Source of the DNA: an uncultured Odoribacter sp.
GTDB lineage: Bacteria; Bacteroidota; Bacteroidia; Bacteroidales; Marinifilaceae
Length of the DNA: 13,057 nt
NCBI GenBank assembly: GCA_934725835.1
Contig: CAKVCR010000049.1
Coordinates: 1-13,057, forward strand
Direction: 5' to 3'
Shown: positions 1 to 6,688 of the stretch, piece after piece
Layout: every line of letters starts with the position of its first letter
Numbering within the stretch: the first letter of the stretch is position 1
Position numbers and translations under genes: made by a program
The notes under the pieces: generated by a model
Seen by the model: only the letters and a program-made list of their open reading frames with translations
Database searches by the model: none
Told to the model about the DNA's origin: nothing

Positions 1-414
1 CAGAAGCGGGCTTTGGCGTTTTTACAGACATACGCATTGGCTGAAAATGACATGTGGCCGATGGAGTGGCGGGAGGAATGGGCTAAAACAGCGGTTGATG
101 CTTTTGTGTATCGGTCTAAATTCATCGCTGATTGTGAACGTAACGGAATAGGGGAATTCCCGGTGGCTGAATATTTGGATACGGTGAGGGAGATGTTACT
201 TGCGAAGGATATGGAGAGCCCCTGGCGCCGTTTTTTGCTTTGGACGTATACAGACGGCGTTTTGAAATTTGTCAAATCGGAGCGAGGGACATATCCTGAC
301 GTTGTGGCATTGTTGAAAGAGGGGTTGCAAAAGATGGAACGCAGCCTGAAAAAGTGTCGCGGAGCATATTGGGACAGTTGGAGAAATAGTGTTAACTCGA
401 TAATGGAATTGTAA
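1..414 (+). CDS. C-terminal part of a protein, possibly a DUF4953-type zinc metalloprotease (5' end outside window)
   Basis: The frame is open from the first base to the TAA at 412-414, so this is the last 137 codons of a gene beginning upstream; the first in-window start-like codon (TTG at 13) has no special support. No membrane segment, signal or catalytic motif is visible in this fragment. The opening residues (QKRALAFLQ), the segment FPVAEYLDTVREML and the later RRFLLWTYTDGVL resemble, from memory, the C-terminal helical tail of DUF5117/DUF4953 zinc-dependent metalloproteases of Bacteroidetes, which carry 'QKRA.dFL', 'y.v.eyLddlr' and 'RRnLQr.Yv' type segments. If so, the catalytic HExxH lies upstream of the window. 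The next gene starts on the last base of this stop codon, so the two are almost certainly co-transcribed and may be translationally coupled. The reading frame is secure; the family assignment is an inference from weak similarity. Confidence 0.6.
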   Translation, partial: QKRALAFLQTYALAENDMWPMEWREEWAKTAVDAFVYRSKFIADCERNGIGEFPVAEYLDTVREMLLAKDMESPWRRFLLWTYTDGVLKFVKSERGTYPDVVALLKEGLQKMERSLKKCRGAYWDSWRNSVNSIMEL

Positions 415-2267
415 TGAATTTGAAGGTGTTATTTTTTATGACTTGCCTGTGGTGTTCTCTTGTCGGGGTGATGAGAGAATCGATGGCACAGGGCAAGAAT
501 ATGGATTTGAATGTTGTGGCAGACGGTTTGTTGCCTGTATATAAATCCAATGATAAGATTTATGTTCTGATAGCGGAAGGATTGTTGGACCGTGATTTTA
601 TGATTACGGCACAGATAGACAAAGGCAGGGGAATGTATGGCGAAGCGTTGGCATCGAAGGGGGTGTTCTCGTTGCGTGCCGGTGAAGACGGTGATTTGAA
701 TGTGTATGGAGTGGCAGTAACGGAGCAGATGACCGGCAAGGGATGGATGAGTGGAGAGCATCCGGAATTGGGTGGACTGAAAATCCCACAGAAAACCTGG
801 AAGGCCGGCAGGCGAATGGATGGCGGTTATCTGCTGGAGATTACGGACTGGCTGAAGGAATCGGGTGAATGGTATAGCTTTGACAAGAGTTTGTGGATAT
901 CAGATTTTGATGCTCCCGCTATAATGGGCATTACGGCGGGTGTTGACGGTGTTTGTTTCAGGGTGCGGCATTGTGTGAATATCAGCACCAAGCAGGGCGT
1001 TGTGGAGATGGCAGCCGAGAATGGAAAGGCATATGTGGATGTGTCTGTGGCGTTGAAACTGTTGCCACAGGATTGTGGGAAGTGTGTTATTATGTTTCCG
1101 GACAGTCCTTTTAAGGTTCAGAAGGCTGTAGACTATGGAATCAATCCTTTCGGCTGTGCAGAATGCAGTAGAGGAATTCATTGGAATATTTCAAAGGAAA
1201 CACCTTTAAAAATCTGTGTCGATACCGATATGCCGGAAGAATACCGGAAAGCATTGCAGGGCGCAATAACCAAGGTGTCGCAAGAAGCGGGGATAGCAGG
1301 TTGCATTGTTATGGAAAGCAAGAATCAGCCGCTGGATGCCATGGATCAGTGTGGAGTGGTGTTTGCCGGAGATGGCAAAGAGGTGGAGGTGGAGTATTTG
1401 GAACATCCGGGAACAGGGATTATGTTATTCGGGCGTATGTCGGTCGGTGAAAGAAATATGGCTGCCAAGATTTTGCGTTGGCAATTGAAAAATATGGTCC
1501 AAGGAGGTGACGGCAGATGGAATATCCGCTCTAAGGAGTATGCCTATGAAAAGTGCCTGGAAGAAGATATGACGAAGGGGTTGTTGATGCTGCTGGGGAT
1601 AGACGAGGCAAAGTTGGAAGATGCAATCAGACGTGGCGATGTGTGGAATTCAATGCGTTTTGTATATGCCGGTGATTGGACTTGTGCGGTGAAAAAGAGC
1701 AATGGTTCAGCAGATGGCAATTTGTGGGGCCAGTTTATGCAGATGCGTCATAATCGCAGAGAGCTGTTGGAGCAGTTGGATTTGAAAACAGTACTTAGGT
1801 ACTACAGGCAATGTCTGGCATTGGGAGAGGACGATTATGTGTCAGTCTTTAAACGGGGAGACTGGAGAAATGGGGATGTGAAACGCTTGTTGGAGTTTAT
1901 GAATGAAGATGCTTCGGGATACTATGCCACAGATTATATCCGTAAGAATATGTTCGGTCGGGATGCGAGGGAAACAAGCGGAAGTCTGGAGAGAGTGTGG
2001 TGTGAATTTTTCAATCTTGACAGATGGCTGGAGTGGGCATGTCGGCAAGACTGCGATGAAATATTGGGTGTGTTGGAGCGTGAACTGAAAGCCTGGCGAG
2101 GTGACGGAAAGCGGAGAAAGTCTTTGAACACAGCAGAAATGATGGTGCGAAGCGCATTCTCCAAAGCTTTGAGCAAGCAATTGAAGTCCTGTCGGGAAAC
2201 CATAAATTATGGCAGTGGTGTGGCAGAAAACCGGGTGTTGTCTTGTTGGGAATCCTTGGAATTATAG
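414..2267 (+). CDS. secreted DUF5117/DUF4953-like metalloprotease homologue lacking HExxH
   Basis: A 617-residue protein whose ATG shares one base with the preceding stop. Residues 1-25 form a type I signal peptide (hydrophobic 5-19, likely cleavage SMA|Q), so the product should be periplasmic or exported. Residues about 38-70 (VYKSNDKIYVLIAEGLLDRD) match the DUF5117 pattern 'vyk.dgk.Yl.I...LLgRd'. Residues 205-219 (YVDVSVALKLLPQ) and 254-300 (HWNISKETPLKICVD, then MPEEYRKALQGAITKVSQEAGI) follow the order seen in that family before its catalytic site. Where HExxHxLGL would be expected, residues 388-396 read KGLLMLLGI, and no HExxH occurs anywhere in the protein. Hydrolytic activity is therefore doubtful, and a pseudoenzyme, binding or regulatory role is more likely. 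The protein is also shorter than typical family members (usually about 800 residues or more). Its 3' end overlaps the convergent lolD by 6 bases. The frame and signal peptide are secure; family membership is probable but rests on recalled patterns. Confidence 0.8.
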   Translation: MNLKVLFFMTCLWCSLVGVMRESMAQGKNMDLNVVADGLLPVYKSNDKIYVLIAEGLLDRDFMITAQIDKGRGMYGEALASKGVFSLRAGEDGDLNVYGVAVTEQMTGKGWMSGEHPELGGLKIPQKTWKAGRRMDGGYLLEITDWLKESGEWYSFDKSLWISDFDAPAIMGITAGVDGVCFRVRHCVNISTKQGVVEMAAENGKAYVDVSVALKLLPQDCGKCVIMFPDSPFKVQKAVDYGINPFGCAECSRGIHWNISKETPLKICVDTDMPEEYRKALQGAITKVSQEAGIAGCIVMESKNQPLDAMDQCGVVFAGDGKEVEVEYLEHPGTGIMLFGRMSVGERNMAAKILRWQLKNMVQGGDGRWNIRSKEYAYEKCLEEDMTKGLLMLLGIDEAKLEDAIRRGDVWNSMRFVYAGDWTCAVKKSNGSADGNLWGQFMQMRHNRRELLEQLDLKTVLRYYRQCLALGEDDYVSVFKRGDWRNGDVKRLLEFMNEDASGYYATDYIRKNMFGRDARETSGSLERVWCEFFNLDRWLEWACRQDCDEILGVLERELKAWRGDGKRRKSLNTAEMMVRSAFSKALSKQLKSCRETINYGSGVAENRVLSCWESLEL

Positions 2268-2921
2268 AATTCCCTCTATTTTGCCATCCCGTAAGGATAT
2301 TTTCAGGTCGGACATGTCTGCCAGTTCTCGGTCGTGAGTGACGATGACAAAGGTCTGTTTGAGTTCGTCCCGGAGATTGAAGAACAGTTGGTGTAGCTCG
2401 CATTTAGTGTGTGTGTCAAGATTGCCGGACGGTTCGTCAGCCAAGATTACTTTAGGCGAGTTGATGAGCGCACGGGCAACGGATACACGCTGTTGTTCGC
2501 CTCCGGACAACTCTGACGGTTTGTGCGTGGAGCGTTCCCTGAGACCTAACAGTTCCAGTAGTTTTAAGGCGCGTTTTTCTGCATCCCTCTTGTTCTCTCC
2601 TTTTATCCAGGCAGGAATGCAGATATTTTCGAGCGCATTGAATTCCGGCAGAAGGTGGTGGAATTGGAATACAAACCCGATGTTGCGGTTGCGGAATATC
2701 GCCAATCTATTGGAGGAGAGCTGTGCGACGTTTTGTTTGTCATATAAGACCTCTCCACAGTCGGGGAGGTCTAAGGTGCCCAGGATATGCAATAAAGTAC
2801 TTTTGCCTGCACCGCTTGCTCCTGTGATGCTTACTACCTTGTGCTCGGGTATGACGAGGTCAATCCCTTTGAGTACTTCTAATGTACCGTAACTTTTATG
2901 GATGTTCTTAATTTCAATCAC
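2262..2921 (-). CDS. lolD: lipoprotein-releasing ABC transporter ATP-binding protein LolD
   Basis: This 219-residue ATPase powers LolCDE-type release of mature lipoproteins from the inner membrane to the chaperone LolA. Walker A is GASGAGKST (34-42), the Q-loop glutamine is Q86 within FQFHHLLPEFNALEN, the ABC signature is LSGGEQQR (138-145), Walker B is VILADEP (158-164) and the switch histidine is H196. The FQFHHLLP.F.ALEN stretch is characteristic of LolD rather than of MacB- or FtsE-type ATPases, although these are close relatives. Length fits the family. The start is GTG at 2921 (protein MIEIKNIHKSYG), the standard N-terminus. No permease partner lies in the window, so LolC/E-type subunits must be encoded elsewhere. 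It follows a minus-strand lipoprotein gene by 31 bp and is probably transcribed from the same promoter at about 3667-3697. Confidence 0.93.
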   Translation of the reverse strand: MIEIKNIHKSYGTLEVLKGIDLVIPEHKVVSITGASGAGKSTLLHILGTLDLPDCGEVLYDKQNVAQLSSNRLAIFRNRNIGFVFQFHHLLPEFNALENICIPAWIKGENKRDAEKRALKLLELLGLRERSTHKPSELSGGEQQRVSVARALINSPKVILADEPSGNLDTHTKCELHQLFFNLRDELKQTFVIVTHDRELADMSDLKISLRDGKIEGIL

Positions 2922-2952
2922 TACGCTTTGATTTTTGTGGGTCTAAAGGTAG

Positions 2953-3624
2953 TTATTTTGCTTTATTAATATTGCTGTATCTATCTAAAATGTGTTGAAG
3001 AAAGGATGTTTTGTCCATTCTTATACTACCGGGGAAGTTGCAAAAATAGGGTTCGTCCGGTTTGGCATAGTATACGATGTAGTGAATCCCCATAGATTCG
3101 AGTACATAAAACTTTTGAGTTCCGGATTCGTTTAAAGCCAGTGATAGCCAGTTGAATAGATTTTGAAAATATTCGATACCCTCGAGAGTAAACCCGGATT
3201 CCCAATTATTGTCTTTGCAGGGATGAAGGTTCATGATAATGGCATATTTACTATGCAGTTTTCCAATGTACAAGGGAGTGTCTTTTATCGGATGAATATG
3301 ATTGAGCAGATTGACCGTGTCGGAATCTTGGGCGATAAAAGACGTGTCTAAACAGTAGTAGGGAAGTTTTGTGAAACTTAATTTGTTGATATCTTCCGAT
3401 TTCAACGAGTAGTAGGGAGCATCTTCTGTAGGATGCTTAAGTGTTTCTGCCCGTTTTTCAGCGAAATGCTTTTGTGCTTTTTCCAAAGAGAGCTTCTCAT
3501 CCTGACTGATGATGATTTCGTTGTTTGATATGATTTTATCAGCCTCTATACGTATCGGACTGTCACAACTTGTCATAAGCATGAAAAGTAAAGCACTTAT
3601 AGCAGTGATTAAGTGTGTGTTCAT
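2953..3624 (-). CDS. putative lipoprotein of unknown function, upstream of lolD
   Basis: A 223-residue protein with a lipoprotein signal: hydrophobic residues 5-17 end in LMTSC, giving lipidated Cys20. The residues after the cysteine (DSPIRIEAD) lack the dense acidic cluster of the Bacteroidetes surface-export signal, so a periplasm-facing anchor is likelier; this is inference. The rest is soluble and mixed alpha/beta, with a charged helical stretch at about 42-65 (LSLEKAQKHFAEKRAETLK) and a tyrosine- and phenylalanine-rich C-terminal half (IHYIVYYAKPDEPYFCNF). No catalytic motif or known domain is recognised. It is the first gene of a two-gene unit with lolD (31-bp gap) behind a consensus promoter. 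Its position suggests, but does not prove, a link to lipoprotein trafficking. The ATG at 3624 is chosen because it precedes a complete signal peptide and sits about 40 bases downstream of the promoter -7 box. Confidence 0.8.
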   Translation of the reverse strand: MNTHLITAISALLFMLMTSCDSPIRIEADKIISNNEIIISQDEKLSLEKAQKHFAEKRAETLKHPTEDAPYYSLKSEDINKLSFTKLPYYCLDTSFIAQDSDTVNLLNHIHPIKDTPLYIGKLHSKYAIIMNLHPCKDNNWESGFTLEGIEYFQNLFNWLSLALNESGTQKFYVLESMGIHYIVYYAKPDEPYFCNFPGSIRMDKTSFLQHILDRYSNINKAK

Positions 3625-3666
3625 GGTCTTTTTTTTAAATATTTGTATTGGTTGATAACTCGTCTA

Positions 3667-3697
3667 CAAAGATATAAAAAATATTTCAAATAGCAAA
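3667..3697 (-). promoter_or_regulatory. consensus Bacteroides promoter for the lipoprotein-lolD unit
   Basis: Read on the minus strand, TTTG (3697-3694) is followed after exactly 19 bases by TATCTTTG (3674-3667), matching the Bacteroides primary-sigma consensus TTTG-N19-TAnnTTTG. It lies 43 bases upstream of the lipoprotein ATG and predicts a short AT-rich leader. It is divergent from the tRNA promoter, with about 55 bases between the two -33 boxes. Confidence 0.75.
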
Positions 3698-3752
3698 ATA
3701 ATTGTTATTTATAGCGATATTGAGATTAAAATGAAAAAAAATCAATTTTAGA

Positions 3753-3783
3753 TTTGGATTTTTTGATTTTGATATTACCTTTG
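3753..3783 (+). promoter_or_regulatory. consensus Bacteroides promoter for tRNA-Leu
   Basis: TTTG at 3753-3756 and TACCTTTG at 3776-3783 are separated by 19 bases, a full match to the Bacteroides -33/-7 consensus. The -7 box ends 19 bases before the mature tRNA 5' end, so the primary transcript would carry only a short leader for RNase P removal. The surrounding AT-rich DNA fits a promoter region. Confidence 0.78.
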
Positions 3784-3802
3784 CAACGTCAAAATATGGC
3801 AT

Positions 3803-3884
3803 GCGGGCGTGGTGGAATTGGTAGACACGCTAGACTTAGGATCTAGTGTCGCGAGACTTGGGGGTTCGAGTCCCTTCGCCCGTA
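3803..3884 (+). tRNA. tRNA-Leu (anticodon UAG)
   Basis: A class II tRNA. The acceptor stem GCGGGCG (3803-3809) pairs with CGCCCGT (3877-3883), including one G-U, and the discriminator is A3884. The D-arm carries the TGGTAGACACG pattern typical of leucine tRNAs. The anticodon stem CTAGA/TCTAG (3830-3834 with 3842-3846) encloses loop CTTAGGA with anticodon TAG at 3837-3839, reading CUA and probably other CUN codons. A long variable arm follows, then the T-loop TTCGAGT at 3865-3871. CCA is not encoded (CTG follows), so it must be added enzymatically, as is common in Bacteroidetes. The gene has its own promoter and terminator. Confidence 0.97.
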
Positions 3885-3893
3885 CTGAGCAGG

Positions 3894-3923
3894 AAAGCCG
3901 CCTTGAAACGAGGTGGCTTTTTT
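3894..3923 (+). terminator. intrinsic terminator after tRNA-Leu
   Basis: A 10-bp stem, AAAGCCGCCT (3894-3903) with AGGTGGCTTT (3911-3920) and one G-U pair, closes a 7-base loop and runs into a T tract (six Ts at 3918-3923). It starts nine bases after the mature tRNA end and should end the tRNA transcript, leaving only 36 bases before tig. Confidence 0.85.
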
Positions 3924-3959
3924 ATGATGGAAATATAGTATAATATCAAATAATTTGGC

Positions 3960-5312
3960 ATGAATATAACTAAAAACCAGATTGACAATCTGAATGCAAC
4001 CATTAAGATTGAATTAGGTAAAGAGGATTACGCAGAACGCGTAGAGAAAGCGCTGAAGGATTATCAGAAAAAAGTTGTTGTAAACGGCTTCCGTCAAGGT
4101 AAAACTCCGATGGGGATGGTAAAGAAAATGTACGGAAAATCATTGTTGGTGGAAGAACTCAATAATGTATTGGGCGAAGCTTTGAATAACTATATTAAAG
4201 ATAATGATTTGCAGATTCTGGGCGAGCCGTTGCCAAATGAAACAGAGCAGAAACCATTTGATCTGGATGGAGGGAATTTTGAATTCTTGTATGATATCGC
4301 TTTGTCTCCGGAGGTGAATGCAAAAATGAGCAAGCGTGAGAAAGTGCCTTATTATATTATCAAAGTTGACGATGAAATGGTCGACAAGCAGATTGAGGGA
4401 ATTTGCAAGAATAACGGTAACATGGTAGTAGTGGATGAGATTGCCGGAGATGAGTTCCTGAAAGGCGAATTGATAGAGTTGAATGAGAATGGCGAAGTAA
4501 AAGAGGATGGCATTAAGAATGAAGATGCCTCTATGTCGCTTCACTATATGAAAGATGAAGAAGCATTGAATGCATTCAAGGGCAAGAAGGTTGGCGAAGA
4601 GGTGAAATTCAATGCTGTGAAGGCTTATCCTAATAAAACGGATTTTGCAGCAATGTTGGGCATAAGCAAAGAGGATGCTGAGAAATCAGGAGAGAATTAT
4701 TGCTTCATCATTAAAGAAATCAAACGTTATGTTGATGCCGAGGTGAATGAGGAGTTGTTTACGAAATTGTACGGCGAAGGTGCTGTGAAGGATGTTGCAG
4801 ATTTCCGTGCCCGTGTGAAAGAAGATATTGAAAAACAGCTGAAAGGACATTCTGAATACCGCTTTACAATAGATGCAAAGGACAAATTTGTGAAGAAAAA
4901 CGAAGATGTCGTATTGCCGGAAGCATTCTTGAAACGTTGGATTGTTGCTGTGAATGAGAATATGACAGCAGAGGAGGTAGAGCGTGATTTTGACGGTTAT
5001 CGTGATGAGTTCAAATGGCAGTTGGTGAAATCTGCTATCATGAAAGAGCATGATGTGAAGGTTGAAACGGAAGATATGAAAGCAGAAGCTCGTCAGATTG
5101 CTGCGGCTCAGCTGCAACAATACGGCTTGTACGGTTTGACTGACGAACAGTTGGATGGATTTGCAGCAAGATTGCTGGAGGATGAAAAGCAACGTCACAA
5201 TCTGTATGAAAGAGCAATGGACAATAAGGTGTTTGCTGTTATCCGCGAAAATATGAAGTTGGAAGAACAGGAAATCTCTATGGCTGACTTTGAAAAATTG
5301 TTTCAAAAATAA
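3960..5312 (+). CDS. tig: trigger factor, ribosome-associated chaperone
   Basis: This 450-residue ribosome-bound chaperone meets nascent chains at the exit tunnel. The N-terminal domain contains the ribosome-docking signature GFRQGKTPMGMV (43-54), at the same position as GFRKGKVPMNIV in E. coli. Residues about 150-250 occupy the place of the FKBP-type PPIase domain but lack its usual motifs, so prolyl isomerase activity is doubtful; this is common in Bacteroidetes homologues as far as I recall. The remainder is the charged, helical C-terminal substrate-cradle domain (about 255-450). No signal peptide is present, so the product is cytosolic. The ATG at 3960 begins the family's typical N-terminus (MNITKNQIDNLNATIKIELG). 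No convincing promoter was found in the 36 bases after the tRNA terminator, so how the gene is transcribed is unclear from sequence. Confidence 0.94.
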   Translation: MNITKNQIDNLNATIKIELGKEDYAERVEKALKDYQKKVVVNGFRQGKTPMGMVKKMYGKSLLVEELNNVLGEALNNYIKDNDLQILGEPLPNETEQKPFDLDGGNFEFLYDIALSPEVNAKMSKREKVPYYIIKVDDEMVDKQIEGICKNNGNMVVVDEIAGDEFLKGELIELNENGEVKEDGIKNEDASMSLHYMKDEEALNAFKGKKVGEEVKFNAVKAYPNKTDFAAMLGISKEDAEKSGENYCFIIKEIKRYVDAEVNEELFTKLYGEGAVKDVADFRARVKEDIEKQLKGHSEYRFTIDAKDKFVKKNEDVVLPEAFLKRWIVAVNENMTAEEVERDFDGYRDEFKWQLVKSAIMKEHDVKVETEDMKAEARQIAAAQLQQYGLYGLTDEQLDGFAARLLEDEKQRHNLYERAMDNKVFAVIRENMKLEEQEISMADFEKLFQK

Positions 5313-5384
5313 TTGTCGGTCTTTGTTTGATTAGCAAATATAGTTTTGAAATAAACTCTCTTTTGTGAGAGGGTGGTGAACGAG

Positions 5385-5425
5385 CCTATGATTCTGATAG
5401 ATGAAAATATCAGGGTCGTAGGTTT
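5385..5425 (+). terminator. long RNA hairpin in the tig to M16 peptidase gap; possible tig terminator or leader structure
   Basis: Arms 5385-5399 and 5408-5422 form 15 consecutive pairs around an 8-base loop (GATGAAAA). Three of the pairs are G-U in + strand RNA and would be A-C mismatches in minus-strand RNA, so the structure favours + transcripts. Three weaker pairs can extend the stem outward to 5382 and 5425. It is followed by TTTCTTTG, a moderate T-rich tract, and lies 72 bases after the tig stop and 37 bases before the peptidase start. A terminator for tig is the simplest reading, but the T tract is imperfect and a 5'-leader role is also possible. Confidence 0.45.
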
Positions 5426-5459
5426 CTTTGTAAAAAAAAGGTTGTTTTCGTAGAGGGAT

Positions 5460-6677
5460 ATGTATCAGACTTATATTTTGAAGAATGGGTTGAAAGTGAT
5501 TCATCAGCAGATAGCAGGGAAGGCTGCCTGGTGTGGTTTGATTATTGGTGTGGGAAGTCGTGATGAGCAACCGTGTGAGGAGGGTGTGGCGCATTTTATC
5601 GAGCATGTGATTTTTAAGGGAACAGAGAAACGGAAAGCTTATCATATATTGAGTAGGATTGAGGATGTCGGAGGTGAATTGAATGCTTATACTACCAAGG
5701 AGGATACGTGCATATATGCGTCTTTTCTGCCTACAGATTATGAGCGTGTTCTAGAATTGTTTGCCGATATTGTATTCAATTCGATTTTTCCGGAAAAGGA
5801 GATTGAAAAGGAGAAGGAGGTGGTGCTTGATGAGATAAATTCATATAAAGATAGTCCGAGCGAATTGATTTTTGATGATTTTGAAGAATTGATTTACGGA
5901 GGTTATCCTATTGGCCGGAATATATTAGGAAGTGAAAAAGCTGTGAGGATGTTGAATCGCGAAAGTATATTGCGATTTGTGAAGCGTAACTATTCACCTT
6001 CGAGGATGGTCATCAGTTCCATAGGCGATTTTCCATTTGAGAAATTGGTAAAGTTGATTGAACGTTATTTTGGTGATATTGAAGGAGACGTAAATCCTTT
6101 GGTTCGGTTGAAACCGGAGATATATCAACCGCAAATGCGTGTTATAGAAAAGGATACTTACCAAAATCATTGCGTTATAGGGAATGTTGCCTATGATTAT
6201 ATGCAGGATAATCGTTTGGCATTATCGCTGTTGGTGAATATGTTGGGGGGGACGGGGATGAATTCCAGGCTTAATCTGAATATCCGTGAAAAATTTGGAT
6301 TGGCTTACAATGTAGAGGCTGCTTATACACCTTATTCCGATACGGGGGTATTTACCGTTTATTATGGGTGTGATGCAGAGGATCAGGAGCGTTGCTTGCG
6401 TCTGGTGCGGAAGGAAATGGATATGTTTTGTGACAAGCAATTGGGCGTGATGCAATTATGTAAAGCTAAACGTCAAATGATTGGGCAAATAACCTTGTCG
6501 TCCGAGAATTATGAGAATATGATGTTATCAATAGGAAAAAGTTTTCTGATCTATGGTAAGGTTGATGAGTTGGAAGATATTTGTACAGAAGTAAATAGTT
6601 TGACTCCCGATCTTCTGTTGCAGGTTGCAAAGGAAATTTTTGCTGCTGATAAACAATCAGTATTGGTTTATAAATAG
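5460..6677 (+). CDS. M16 family zinc metallopeptidase (pitrilysin/insulinase type)
   Basis: A 405-residue peptidase of the short bacterial M16 class related to the mitochondrial processing peptidase beta subunit. The inverted zinc motif HFIEH lies at 45-49 (His45 and His49 as ligands, Glu48 catalytic), followed by VIFKGT. The third ligand is Glu125 in VVLDEI, 76 residues on, and the accessory Glu118 is also present, so the active site looks complete. The second half contains the partner-lobe pattern LNIREKFGLAYNVEAAY with SDTGVF after it. Length is normal for the class. No signal peptide or membrane segment is seen, so it is probably cytoplasmic, with peptides or small proteins as likely substrates. 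Eleven bases separate it from the methyltransferase gene, forming a two-gene unit. The ATG at 5460 gives the expected N-terminus (MYQTYILKNGLKVIH). Confidence 0.92.
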   Translation: MYQTYILKNGLKVIHQQIAGKAAWCGLIIGVGSRDEQPCEEGVAHFIEHVIFKGTEKRKAYHILSRIEDVGGELNAYTTKEDTCIYASFLPTDYERVLELFADIVFNSIFPEKEIEKEKEVVLDEINSYKDSPSELIFDDFEELIYGGYPIGRNILGSEKAVRMLNRESILRFVKRNYSPSRMVISSIGDFPFEKLVKLIERYFGDIEGDVNPLVRLKPEIYQPQMRVIEKDTYQNHCVIGNVAYDYMQDNRLALSLLVNMLGGTGMNSRLNLNIREKFGLAYNVEAAYTPYSDTGVFTVYYGCDAEDQERCLRLVRKEMDMFCDKQLGVMQLCKAKRQMIGQITLSSENYENMMLSIGKSFLIYGKVDELEDICTEVNSLTPDLLLQVAKEIFAADKQSVLVYK

Positions 6678-6688
6678 ATTATGTGAGT

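Noticed and set aside
2338..2892. 184-codon plus-strand open frame inside lolD
   Set aside because: It lies antisense to a gene with all ABC ATPase motifs and shows no recognisable protein features; a shadow frame.
4686..5306. 206-codon minus-strand open frame inside tig
   Set aside because: Antisense to a confidently identified trigger factor gene; composition is a by-product of the coding strand.
5341..5348. TAGTTTTG, matching the -7 consensus, as a promoter for the M16 peptidase gene
   Set aside because: The only nearby upstream TTTG (5322-5325) is 15 bases away rather than 19-21; in AT-rich DNA such a box is expected by chance. It would place the long hairpin in a 5' leader, so 5'-end mapping could revive it.
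5356..5371. Small hairpin CTCTC/GAGAG with a 6-base loop
   Set aside because: Only five pairs and no T tract; too weak to call.
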